Source: Planktosalinus lacus (GTDB lineage: Bacteria; Bacteroidota; Bacteroidia; Flavobacteriales; Flavobacteriaceae). Taken from it: a stretch of 64,000 nt of DNA. Of the stretch, positions 8,141 through 16,468 are shown piece after piece (the stretch's first letter is position 1; each line of letters opens with the position of its first letter). Where the stretch lies: NCBI RefSeq assembly GCF_014640155.1, contig NZ_BMGK01000010.1, forward strand, positions 28,079 through 92,078. Reading direction: 5' to 3'. The notes beneath the pieces are model-generated. The model made no database searches, was not told the origin of the DNA, and saw only the letters and a program-made list of their open reading frames with translations. Made by a program: the position numbers and the translations under genes.

Positions 8141-9028
8141 TTAACTAAAGTTTTTCATTTCGTTATTTATTTCGTCAATTAATTTAGTCGCTTCCTCACT
8201 TTGAGTCAGGACTAATCTATCTTTATCTATTCCATTTGCTTTTAGCTCATCAAATATTAATTTTTTTGCTTCGGCCTTTACTCTGATTCTAACAATCATA
8301 TTTTTCCAAAAATCTTTTTTATTTAGAGGAACTTCTATGTCAGAGTTGCTTGAAGCGAATAATCTACCGTGTTGTCTGAATAGCCTAAATTGATATGTTC
8401 TTTGGTCAATATCATTAATATAAATTGGTACATTACATACAAAAGATGAATCTAAATCATAAGGATTGAAATTAGGGTAAAGTAATTTTTCGTAGTCAGA
8501 AGTTTCATTAAGAATAAAATCGTGTGGCACAAGTAAACCCCATAATTGACCATCAGAATTTTCGTGCTTGGTAGAAGGTTCAGACATAAAAAATGCTGAA
8601 CTAACGCTTGAGGTAGTTAAGTCAATTAAGTTTGTTTTAACTCCAGCATGTTGCGCTTGAAATATTAAATCCCAGTCTTCTCCGTAAGGCTTTTTACTGT
8701 GTTTGAATAACTGATTTTCTCCATAATGATCAATTACTTTTTTCTTGAAAATCACTGCTCCATTTTTTTCAATTTCTCGTGCCTTACTTAAATCAATTTG
8801 TTTTGAGAAAGGTTCTCTAAAAATACCTGGCAATATATCCCAACCATAATTCTGTTCTCCCCTATAATGTGGCATTACAGGAAATCCGCCTTTAGTGATT
8901 AAGTCAACATTAATTTTAATCATTTTATCGTGGAAACTCCTTACATCTTGTAAATTCTTAATCTCAAAACTTTCTAAAGGTTTAAGATATTTCTTCTGAA
9001 TATGTTCTGAAATTTGATAGTAGTTCAT
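8141..9028 (-). CDS. FRG domain-containing protein
   Basis: The protein has 295 aa. The FRG signature is clear: PVMPHYRGEQNYGWDILPG with IFR following at about 51-72, then QHAGVKTNLIDLTTS at about 128-142 and the downstream AFFM. FRG proteins occur in phages, prophages and defence islands; their biochemical activity is not settled. There is no signal peptide or membrane segment. It is the last gene of a run of minus-strand cargo genes, and its 3' end faces the chaperone-toxin operon. Confidence 0.9.
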   Translation of the reverse strand: MNYYQISEHIQKKYLKPLESFEIKNLQDVRSFHDKMIKINVDLITKGGFPVMPHYRGEQNYGWDILPGIFREPFSKQIDLSKAREIEKNGAVIFKKKVIDHYGENQLFKHSKKPYGEDWDLIFQAQHAGVKTNLIDLTTSSVSSAFFMSEPSTKHENSDGQLWGLLVPHDFILNETSDYEKLLYPNFNPYDLDSSFVCNVPIYINDIDQRTYQFRLFRQHGRLFASSNSDIEVPLNKKDFWKNMIVRIRVKAEAKKLIFDELKANGIDKDRLVLTQSEEATKLIDEINNEMKNFS

Positions 9029-9172
9029 TGGTTGGTTTAAATTGTAGCTAACGTTTCTTGACTATTACCTGTGGCGTGGTTTAAGCAACTAATGTAGTAA
9101 ACAAAACCCGAGTGGGCAAGGACAAGCCATTGCTAATAGCTGTGTTGTGCCTTCGTTGTTTTTCTGTATTTT

Positions 9173-9658
9173 TCACAATCTAAATATCTTCTTATTGTAG
9201 TACCATCTTTTTATGGCCCACCCTGAACGAAGTCCCATCGGGTAATTAACTCCTCCAAATTTAAGTCTCAAATACACTGTTTTGTATACTTCTTTTATCT
9301 TACCATAATCAGGTAAATCACTTGCTCCCTGAAGCAGTGTATAAAACTTTATACACATTGTACTAATAAACAAAGAAGCAACAATATACAAACCCCAAAA
9401 TATAAACATGCTTTCAGTTTTAAAAAAAGAATATATATCATCAACAAAATATAACAACCCCCAAATCACAAATAATGACCCCCACCACATAATATAAGAA
9501 TAAGTTATAAACTGCTCTTTTTTGCGATATATACGCCTATATTCTTTCAGAACCTCTTCGGGGTTATCCTTATAGCGCACTCTAATATCGTCATACAATT
9601 TCGACAAGTCATAGTTCATTTCTATACCTTTCTCGGCGTAATTATCAATTATTATCAT
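9173..9658 (-). CDS. Small membrane protein of unknown function
   Basis: I do not recognise the family. The frame gives 161 aa; Met14 (MNYDLSKLYDD) is an alternative start. An N-terminal amphipathic/charged region of about 50 residues precedes two hydrophobic helices, IMWWGSLFVIWGLLYFV and MFIFWGLYIVASLFIST, and a basic C-terminus follows (KRWYYNKK). Two close membrane helices with a cytoplasmic domain are a common layout for membrane-acting effectors in defence loci, but nothing here proves that. It sits between the FRG gene and the MrcB_N gene on the same strand. Confidence 0.65.
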   Translation of the reverse strand: MIIIDNYAEKGIEMNYDLSKLYDDIRVRYKDNPEEVLKEYRRIYRKKEQFITYSYIMWWGSLFVIWGLLYFVDDIYSFFKTESMFIFWGLYIVASLFISTMCIKFYTLLQGASDLPDYGKIKEVYKTVYLRLKFGGVNYPMGLRSGWAIKRWYYNKKIFRL

Positions 9659-9756
9659 TTTCTATTGTTTTAAACAAGTTGTAGAAAGTTGTTTTAAAAC
9701 TACCCCTTTATTTTAATTATACTAAATGGGAGTTCTAAAATTTAACTTTGTCCGCC

Positions 9757-10131
9757 CTATCCACTATAGTCTTCAGCTCTTAGCCTAAGAACTCTTTTTG
9801 CATCTCTTCTATAATTCTCTCTAACTTCTGTTACTCCTTGATTTAGAGATAAATACACTCCAGACATGTCTGCTTTGAAAAGAAAAACGGGGTAGTAGCC
9901 TGATTGGGGCGTTTCTGTAATTATTGTATCTAATATAGCAATCCAAGGATTATGTGTCCATCCTCCTTTACCGGGAGAACCTGTTACTTTATATCTTTCC
10001 TGATCTGGTAAAATTTGTGAAAGAAGAGCTGGATATTCATTTCGTAGTTTAACCGCAAGTTCATTTCCAGCAAAAGGTAAATCCATTTGTGTCAGGTAAT
10101 TATTTATAACTTCTCTTAAAATTCTATCCAT
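9757..10131 (-). CDS. Stand-alone MrcB-like N-terminal (DUF3578) domain protein
   Basis: A longer frame starts at 10215 inside hsdR, but Met at 10131 (MDRILREVINNYLTQ) fits the domain start and lies 43 bp after the hsdR stop, giving 124 aa. The second half has the DUF3578 hallmarks: YKVTGSPGKGGWTHNPWIAI, then YYPVFLFKADMSGVYLSLNQG. This domain normally heads much longer proteins with a McrB-type GTPase or a nuclease domain. Here it stops at 124 aa, so it is either a true single-domain protein or the remnant of a type IV restriction gene. It is probably co-transcribed with hsdR. Confidence 0.8.
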   Translation of the reverse strand: MDRILREVINNYLTQMDLPFAGNELAVKLRNEYPALLSQILPDQERYKVTGSPGKGGWTHNPWIAILDTIITETPQSGYYPVFLFKADMSGVYLSLNQGVTEVRENYRRDAKRVLRLRAEDYSG

Positions 10132-10174
10132 ATATATTTGTTGTTTAATTAAATTGAAAACTTTAATCCGCACT

Positions 10175-12502
10175 TTAAGCCACTTCCTCCTTATACAAAT
10201 GCTCCTGAAACTCAATAAATAGGCTGCTGATGTTTGCTACATCACCCAAAATTGCTTTGGCATCTTCCAGGGATTGGTATTTGTTTGTTAGCAAGATTGG
10301 TAGTTTCTCTTGATCGAGTTCATCAACACCGGTTTCTATGTATTTGCTTAGCACAAATGAGATAAACTCCTTTTGTTTGTCATTGAGTAGGGTAAATATG
10401 GTTGCTTCGGCTGTTTTGGCTCTTGTTTCGCGTGTAAGCGCAACGTAGTCGCCATTGAAAACATACTCCAAAACATCAAACAGATCGCTTTTTTCCATAT
10501 CAACTAACTTCTGTAAAGTCAGTAAGTCTGATTTTGGGAAGCCGGCATCTTCTAATTTCTCTAACAATGTTTTACGGGTGATGGGGTTGCTCCAAAGTTT
10601 CCGTAATTCTTCTTCGTCTTTAAAAAACTTGGGTAATTCGCCAAACAAATTTTTCATAAATTCATGAGAGGTTATGGGTTTTCCATCTGCGCTCCAAAAG
10701 GAGGTTTGGGTGGTGTATTGAATTTGCCGGTCTTTACCGCGTGCCAATTTGATTTTGATTTTTGGTTTGCGTGGTTTTGGTTCACCCGGTTCTGTTATAA
10801 CAGGTGGTTCACCCGGTTCTGGTGAGGGATAAGGTTTTGGTGTTACTGGTTCCGGTTCCAAAGGTTCTCCATCCCACTCGGGATCGTTGAAATGTTTGTA
10901 AGCATCTACAAAGTCGTAGATTGTGAAAAACTCTTTGCCGTCAAACAAACGTGTGCCTCGGCCAACTATTTGTTTAAATTCAATCATAGAGTTTACAGGC
11001 CGGAGCAAAACGATGTTGCGTATGTTTCTGGCATCAACACCGGTTGATAGTTTTTGTGAGGTGGTTAATATGGTTGGCAGTGTTTTTTCATTGTCTTGAA
11101 ATTCACGTAACATTCTTTCGCCTTCTTCGCCATCATTGGCAGTTACGCGTACACAATAAAACGGGTCTTTGCTTTTAGCGTTTTGGTTTACCAAATCTCG
11201 TATCAAAGCTGCATGTGCCTGATTGGCACAAAAAATAATTGCCTTTTCATTTTGATTAGCACTTTCCAAGTAGATGTTTACTCGTTTTGCTTCCCGCTCT
11301 TCAATTTCGATAGTGCGGTTAAAATCTTTTTCTTCATAGAGCTTGCCTTCTTCAATTTCGCCTTCCACAATGGTATCGTCTGAGGTGTATCGATAATCGT
11401 CCAAGGTTGTCTTGATGCGTTTTACTTTAAAAGGCGTTAAGAAGCCATCATTGATGCCTTCTTTGAGTGAATAGATATACACCGGTTCTCCAAAGTAACG
11501 GTAGGTATCCACGTTGTCATTTCTTTTTGGCGTTGCGGTTAAACCCAATTGCACAGCCGGACTGAAATATTCCAATATACCACGCCAGTTGCTTTCGTCA
11601 TTGGCTCCACCTCGGTGACATTCGTCAATGATGATAAAATCAAAATAATCTTCCGGGTAATCACCGAAATAGGGTGATGGCTTATCATTTTCATCGGTGC
11701 CACTCATAAAGGTTTGGAAGATTGTAAAGAAAATACTGCCGTTAGTGGGCACCCTTCCTTTTTTTCTAATTTCACTTGGTTTTATCCTCACCAAAGCATC
11801 CTCAGGAAATGAAGAAAATGAATTGAATGCCTGGTTGGCCAATATATTTCTGTCTGCTAAAAATAGTATGCGTGGCCTGCGGTTGCCATCACGTTGAAGG
11901 TTCCAACGGGTTTGAAACAACTTCCACGCAACTTGAAAAGCGATTGCTGTTTTTCCTGTGCCGGTTGCAAGGGTGAGCAAAATGCGTTTCTGGCCTTTGG
12001 CCAATGCTTCAAGGGTTTCATTTACGGCTATTTCCTGATAATAGCGCAATTGCCAGGTACCACTTTTGTCTTCAAATGGTACGTTGGCAAATTTTTCCCT
12101 CCATTGGTTTTGCTCTTCATACGTTTTATCCCAAAGCTGTCCCGGGCTTAGGTAGTCAGTTACCAACTCTTCTTTACCGGTTTTCATACAGATTTGGTAA
12201 ATCTCTTTACCGTTGGTGCTGTATGTGATATCCAGTTTGAGTTTATCAGCATATTGTTTGGCTTGCATTACGCCTTCACCTACTGCTTGCAAACTGCTTT
12301 TAGCTTCAATTACGGCGAGTTTGATGCCTTTGTGCACCAAGATATAATCTGCAATGATTTTTTTACCACGACCGCCACCGGACTGAATTTTACCGTCAGT
12401 AATATGGTATTCACGAAGGACTTTAGAGCCTTCCACCACGCCCCAACCACAAGCCTTTAGCTTAGGGTCAATGAGTTCTGCTCTTGTTTCTGCTTCGTTC
12501 AT
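10175..12502 (-). CDS. hsdR: Type I restriction enzyme, R subunit (EcoEI-like)
   Basis: The protein has 775 aa, typical of the EcoEI class. The order is an N-terminal PD-(D/E)xK nuclease (IIADYILVHKGIKLAVIEAKS), an SF2 motor with Walker A (LATGTGKTAIAF), motif II DECH (IIIDECHRGG), motif III (LTATPKR) and motif VI (QIVGRGTRL), then a Pro-rich hinge near 570-600 (PEPGEPP) and an EcoEI_R C-terminal domain that docks to the methylase. It translocates and cuts DNA with unmodified sites. It is the third gene of hsdM-hsdS-hsdR, 6 bp after hsdS. All key motifs are intact. Confidence 0.97.
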   Translation of the reverse strand: MNEAETRAELIDPKLKACGWGVVEGSKVLREYHITDGKIQSGGGRGKKIIADYILVHKGIKLAVIEAKSSLQAVGEGVMQAKQYADKLKLDITYSTNGKEIYQICMKTGKEELVTDYLSPGQLWDKTYEEQNQWREKFANVPFEDKSGTWQLRYYQEIAVNETLEALAKGQKRILLTLATGTGKTAIAFQVAWKLFQTRWNLQRDGNRRPRILFLADRNILANQAFNSFSSFPEDALVRIKPSEIRKKGRVPTNGSIFFTIFQTFMSGTDENDKPSPYFGDYPEDYFDFIIIDECHRGGANDESNWRGILEYFSPAVQLGLTATPKRNDNVDTYRYFGEPVYIYSLKEGINDGFLTPFKVKRIKTTLDDYRYTSDDTIVEGEIEEGKLYEEKDFNRTIEIEEREAKRVNIYLESANQNEKAIIFCANQAHAALIRDLVNQNAKSKDPFYCVRVTANDGEEGERMLREFQDNEKTLPTILTTSQKLSTGVDARNIRNIVLLRPVNSMIEFKQIVGRGTRLFDGKEFFTIYDFVDAYKHFNDPEWDGEPLEPEPVTPKPYPSPEPGEPPVITEPGEPKPRKPKIKIKLARGKDRQIQYTTQTSFWSADGKPITSHEFMKNLFGELPKFFKDEEELRKLWSNPITRKTLLEKLEDAGFPKSDLLTLQKLVDMEKSDLFDVLEYVFNGDYVALTRETRAKTAEATIFTLLNDKQKEFISFVLSKYIETGVDELDQEKLPILLTNKYQSLEDAKAILGDVANISSLFIEFQEHLYKEEVA

Positions 12503-12508
12503 TTATTT

Positions 12509-13720
12509 CTATTTTATTGTTGGTTCAGCAGCCAAATTTAAGGTGTCTTTTAAATCATATTTCTGTGCTATTTCCGCTTTCAACTCCCCGGCAAATGCCT
12601 TTTGCAATATGGATTTTTTCAGTTCTTCCAAATCATCAATTTTCTTTTGATAGATGGTTTCCAACTTTTGGGTTTCGACTAATATTGTATCAATCTTTTC
12701 AACTATTTTTTCCTGCTGATCTAATGGAATAAAAGGCACTTTAGAATCTGTGATTGCTTTAATACCTACGTTTCCTTGTCCAACAGTTCCTGTTTCATTT
12801 GCAAAGTATTGGTCTTTGAAAAGATCCGTCCAAGAAAAATAGAGGAAGAACTTTGGTAGATATAATTTTGTAAATCTGATTGCAGCAATACGTTGGTTTA
12901 ATAGGTAATTGGTTTTCTCAATGATCACCGTAAACCCATAGTCTCTTTTATTTTTTGTACCTGTCTGAGTAATTATGACATCATTTGGATGCAACGTGGC
13001 TCTTGAAAGAACCTTTTCATCAATCTTGTCAATAAATACGGGATTTTCATTTTCTCGAATAATTCCTGGGCGAACATTGCCCATTCTTATCACCTGATAT
13101 TTTCCTGATTTCTTGAAATCTTTGCTTTTAAATGAATAGCCTCCTACTACTTTTGCTAATTCCTTTATTTTCTTCGTCTCGTTGGAATGAAATATTTCTG
13201 AAAACACCCCTTGTAAATAGCTTTCAAAAAGTGCTGCGGCGTTTTTGAGGTTTTGTTCTGTATTGGCTTTTGCTTTGTCGATGGCGGAAAAGGCTTCATC
13301 TAATATGGAAACTATGTGTTGTTGTTCTGGTAAGGGAACTTTTGGGAACTTCTCTGACTTGTAATCTTTGAAATAAATGTGTGGTATTGTACTTCCGCTC
13401 CTGTGTTTTTCGAAATCAATTCCTTCTAAAAAGTACTTTATGAAATTAATATCAAAACCCTTTTTTGGAATTAAGTATTGCATAGTGGCAACCACTGAAG
13501 ATTTTGAAGGGTGTTTTGAAACTCTTCCAATTCCAGCACCATCCTTAATTATAGCCAAGTATTCTTCTTCTTGATCGAAGAATGAAACATTTTGAACATA
13601 TCCTTTTGCTGCAAACACAGGAAACTCGCCATCTTCACCTTTTATTTTATTCAGTGAGATGTTTGATGAGCCTTTTTTGACGACATCTTCTAACTGACAA
13701 TATTCCCAACCTTGCTTCAT
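12509..13720 (-). CDS. hsdS: Type I restriction-modification specificity subunit
   Basis: The protein has 403 aa and the two-fold layout of HsdS. Target-recognition domain 1 covers about 1-130 and a helical spacer follows (PLPEQQHIVSILDEAFSAID). TRD2 covers about 185-320, and a second spacer follows (PLDQQEKIVEKIDTILVE), ending in LKKSILQKAFAGEL. The two spacers are related, as expected. It sets the bipartite DNA site for both methylation and cleavage; the site cannot be read from sequence alone. The start overlaps the hsdM stop by 4 bp (ATGA), which couples translation. Confidence 0.96.
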   Translation of the reverse strand: MKQGWEYCQLEDVVKKGSSNISLNKIKGEDGEFPVFAAKGYVQNVSFFDQEEEYLAIIKDGAGIGRVSKHPSKSSVVATMQYLIPKKGFDINFIKYFLEGIDFEKHRSGSTIPHIYFKDYKSEKFPKVPLPEQQHIVSILDEAFSAIDKAKANTEQNLKNAAALFESYLQGVFSEIFHSNETKKIKELAKVVGGYSFKSKDFKKSGKYQVIRMGNVRPGIIRENENPVFIDKIDEKVLSRATLHPNDVIITQTGTKNKRDYGFTVIIEKTNYLLNQRIAAIRFTKLYLPKFFLYFSWTDLFKDQYFANETGTVGQGNVGIKAITDSKVPFIPLDQQEKIVEKIDTILVETQKLETIYQKKIDDLEELKKSILQKAFAGELKAEIAQKYDLKDTLNLAAEPTIK

Positions 13721-15168
13721 ATTAGTTCCGAGATAGAGTTTAATATTTCTGCACTTTCATCATCTAAGGCTTTTATTTCTTCTAAAATGCCTTGAGGTTT
13801 TCGTATCGGGTCGGCCTCCGGGGTATTGGGGTTCTTTACACTTAAATCAAAAGTGCTTTGGTCAACATTTTTGATATTTATAGTCCAAGAGTTTTCGCTT
13901 TCTGTAAAGGTTTTTTGTAATTGTAAAAATTCTTCCAAATCTTTTTCGTTAAGCGGGTTGGTTTTGCCCAGGTTGCGCCCGGGGTTTAACGAGTAAAACC
14001 AAGTTTTTTGTGTTTGCTTTCCTTTTTCAAAAAACAAAACCACGGTTTTTACACCTGCACCGGTAAAGGTGCCGCCCGGTAAATCCAGAACGGTATGCAG
14101 GTTGCAATTTTGTAATAATTCTTTGCGAAGGGCAATGTTTGCATTATCTGTATTGCTTAAAAAAGTGTTTTTAATGACCACCCCTGCCTTACCACCTGCT
14201 TTTAAAATTTTAATAAAGTGTTGTAAAAAAAGAGAAGCAGTTTCACCCGTTTTGATCGGGAAGTTTTGTTGTACTTCTGCGCGTTCCTTTCCTCCAAAAG
14301 GTGGGTTGGCAAGTACTACATCATAACGGTCTTTCTCTTGTATGTCGGCCAGGTTTTCGGCAAGTGTGTTTGTGTGTATGATATTGGGTGCTTCTACACC
14401 GTGCAAAATCATATTCATAATACCAATGATATAAGCCAGAGATTTTTTTTCCTTACCGTAAAAGGTGCGTTTTTGTAATGTTTCCCATTCTTTACTACTA
14501 AGTTCTTTGCCAAATTTCATATGGTCGAATGCTTCACATAAGAAACCGGCACTGCCCACTGCACCGTCATAAACGGTATCGCCAATCTGTGGGTCAATCA
14601 CTTTTACTATGGTGCGAATCAACGGTCGGGGAGTGTAGTATTCACCCCCGTTGCGCCCCGCGTTGCCCATATTTTGAATTTTGGCTTCATAGAGGTGGCT
14701 CATTTCGTGCTTTTCAGCGTGTGTGCGGAAACGCAACTCGTCAATGCGGTTGATTACTTCACGCAAGTTGTAACCACTTTGTATGCGGTTTTTTAGTTCG
14801 CTAAAAATCTCACCAATTTTGTATTCAATGGTATCTGGACTTTCAGCAGAAAGCTTGAATTTTTTAAGGTAGGGGAAGAGCTTGCCGTTCACAAAGTCTA
14901 ACAGATCATCACCTGTCATGGCGTTGTGATCAATTTTTCCATCTTTTAATTTAGGTGCAGCCCAAACGCTCCATTGGTATTCTATGTCAATGATTGGAGT
15001 ATATGATTTACCGGTAAGTTCAGCAGACGTTGCGCGGTCTTTTTCTAAGTCGTCCAAGTATTTGAGAAATAAGATCCAGGAGGTTTGTTCTACATAGTCT
15101 AACTCGCTACCGCAACCGGCATCTTTATGAAGTATATCGTCAATGTTTTTAAATGTTTGTTCAAACAT
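13717..15168 (-). CDS. hsdM: Type I restriction-modification N6-adenine methylase subunit
   Basis: The protein has 483 aa. It carries the HsdM N-terminal helical domain, an AdoMet-binding region with YDGAVGSAGFLCEAF in place of the usual DPxxGxGG, and the catalytic motif ANPPFGGKE near residue 285. It methylates adenine in the HsdS target and forms M2S with HsdS. It is the first gene of the operon. The motif I variant (DGAVGSAG) occurs in this class and need not mean inactivity. The 150 bp upstream should hold the operon promoter. An open frame overlapping the 5' end (15099-15362) is a shadow. Confidence 0.96.
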   Translation of the reverse strand: MFEQTFKNIDDILHKDAGCGSELDYVEQTSWILFLKYLDDLEKDRATSAELTGKSYTPIIDIEYQWSVWAAPKLKDGKIDHNAMTGDDLLDFVNGKLFPYLKKFKLSAESPDTIEYKIGEIFSELKNRIQSGYNLREVINRIDELRFRTHAEKHEMSHLYEAKIQNMGNAGRNGGEYYTPRPLIRTIVKVIDPQIGDTVYDGAVGSAGFLCEAFDHMKFGKELSSKEWETLQKRTFYGKEKKSLAYIIGIMNMILHGVEAPNIIHTNTLAENLADIQEKDRYDVVLANPPFGGKERAEVQQNFPIKTGETASLFLQHFIKILKAGGKAGVVIKNTFLSNTDNANIALRKELLQNCNLHTVLDLPGGTFTGAGVKTVVLFFEKGKQTQKTWFYSLNPGRNLGKTNPLNEKDLEEFLQLQKTFTESENSWTINIKNVDQSTFDLSVKNPNTPEADPIRKPQGILEEIKALDDESAEILNSISELI

Positions 15169-15319
15169 GGGGTTAGTTGGGTTGTTTTAAAGGGGTTATA
15201 ATTAAAAAAATAATGGGGATGTTCAAATATAGCATAAAATGCATAACCCCTCAATTCAAATGTAATTAAAAAGTTTATGTAGGTATTGCGGGATTCCTCA
15301 TTTAGATGACTGATGAGTC

Positions 15320-15886
15320 TTAATGCCTTGTTAGTATTGGTATACCGTATTCTATTCTCCAATCAACTTCCAGGTTTTTGGCATGTTCTAAATAGAAATT
15401 TTTTTCATAAGGAAGAAGCTTTAATATTTCTTGATTTTTAGGGTCATCAAAATCAAAATAGGAAACTCCCCAATTATCTAATGAGTTATAGTCATTAAAT
15501 CTGTTTATAATATTTAAAGTGCCAGTCCTTTTGTCATTACAATTTAACTCTTGATTTATCCTTTCTCTTAGACCAAATGCCGGTGGTTCCTTTATATAAC
15601 CTCCAATACCATTATAAACAATTTTATACCCGTTAATAGAAACTTTACAAATGTTTTCTAATTGATGTCTACGAGTAACTAATTCTGTTATAGGAACTTC
15701 TTTTGTGCCTGCTTTAGTTAATATTGTTTGTAAAGACTCAGAAGAGTGATTTGTCCAAATCCAATATAACCCTCGGCGTTTTGTTTGAAGATTAGGAGTT
15801 TTTTTCCAATCTTGAAATTCGGAAACTAATTGGAAAGTTTCTAATTGTCTTTCCTGGATTTTGTTTATTAGGTTTTTTAAATTCAT
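15320..15886 (-). CDS. Unrecognised protein, possibly a divergent GIY-YIG-like fold
   Basis: Met at 15886 (MNLKNLINKIQERQL) gives 188 aa; a start two codons upstream is also possible. I cannot place it firmly. Residues about 38-50 read RRGLYWIWTN and about 95-115 read YNGIGGYIKEPPAFGLRERI. This spacing of GLYWI and GGYI ahead of an Arg-rich helix is reminiscent of GIY-YIG nucleases, but the match is weak. There is no membrane segment or signal. It lies upstream of hsdM on the same strand, is the last cargo gene before the right end, and may be an extra nuclease or unrelated. Confidence 0.6.
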   Translation of the reverse strand: MNLKNLINKIQERQLETFQLVSEFQDWKKTPNLQTKRRGLYWIWTNHSSESLQTILTKAGTKEVPITELVTRRHQLENICKVSINGYKIVYNGIGGYIKEPPAFGLRERINQELNCNDKRTGTLNIINRFNDYNSLDNWGVSYFDFDDPKNQEILKLLPYEKNFYLEHAKNLEVDWRIEYGIPILTRH

Positions 15887-15940
15887 TGTCAATATTTAAA
15901 AAGTCAGCTAATTTACTTTTTTATTTTTTGGGACAAAATA

Positions 15941-16200
15941 TGCAACGTTGATTGAGTGATGGTGCAAAGTCATTACAATCTTTATAAAATTTGTCATACA
16001 GCTATTTACTCAGAATTTAGTTAAAAGTCAACTTACCGCAACGACACACCAAACGATGCGGGTTGCGTTGTGTTGCTTTGTTGTAATATTGTTTAAATAT
16101 CAGTAAAACAGCGTGTTGTGAAATTAATCAACGTGCATCCAACACGATAACAACGATCCGCAACGTGCGACGTTGCGTCAATTCAACTTGAAAGCAACGC
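15941..16200. repeat. Non-coding stretch with clustered GCAACG / CGTTGC motifs
   Basis: The 580-bp gap between the last cargo gene and tmRNA has no credible gene. GCAACG or its complement recurs at about 15942, 16038, 16063, 16160, 16171 and 16194. At 16160-16176 it forms a perfect inverted repeat, GCAACGT-gcg-ACGTTGC. It is locally more GC-rich than the surroundings. It may be a cis-acting site of the element (replication, transfer or accessory recombination site). From 16200 to 16400 I see nothing further. Confidence 0.55.
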
Positions 16201-16406
16201 TCTTTGTTAGACTGTAGCTCAAAAAAATATTTATGTATATTTGATTAATGTTTGAGAATATCAAAACAGTAAAAACTAACTTACTCTGGAAAATTTTATT
16301 TTAGTCTCTGGATGGGTAAAGAAGTTTTATTTGAATTAACCTGGACTTAATAACTTGAATTTTATCACAAGGCATACTAAGCTTTTTTAATACTATACAC
16401 AATAAA

Positions 16407-16426
16407 TATGCCCCTTATTATGCCCC
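16407..16426. promoter_or_regulatory. TATGCCCC pair, candidate integrase arm site (right)
   Basis: These 20 bases differ from 1040-1059 at one position only and have the same orientation. They lie 43 bp inside attR, as the left copy lies about 113 bp inside attL. This is the placement expected for arm-type sites of a tyrosine integrase. Confidence 0.6.
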
Positions 16427-16433
16427 CAAAAAT

Positions 16434-16467
16434 AGAAAAGCCCGTAAACATTGAATTTACGAGCTTA
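16434..16467 (-). terminator. tmRNA terminator, supplied by the element
   Basis: On the minus strand GCTCGTAAA pairs with TTTACGGGC across a 7-base loop and is followed by TTTTC. It stands directly after the tmRNA CCA end. Because it lies on the element side of attR, the insertion restores a terminator for ssrA. Confidence 0.7.
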
Positions 16468-16468
16468 C

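Noticed and set aside
9030..9172. Intergenic sequence right of the FRG gene that looked like an integron attC recombination site
   Set aside because: GCTAACGTTTC and GCTAATAGCTGTGTTGTGCC at its ends recall cassette spacers, but I could not pair proper core sites (RYYYAAC/GTTRRRY) and no integron integrase is present.
15099..15362. 87-aa open frame between hsdM and the unrecognised cargo gene
   Set aside because: It overlaps the hsdM 5' end and the 3' end of the neighbouring gene in another frame and shows no family features.
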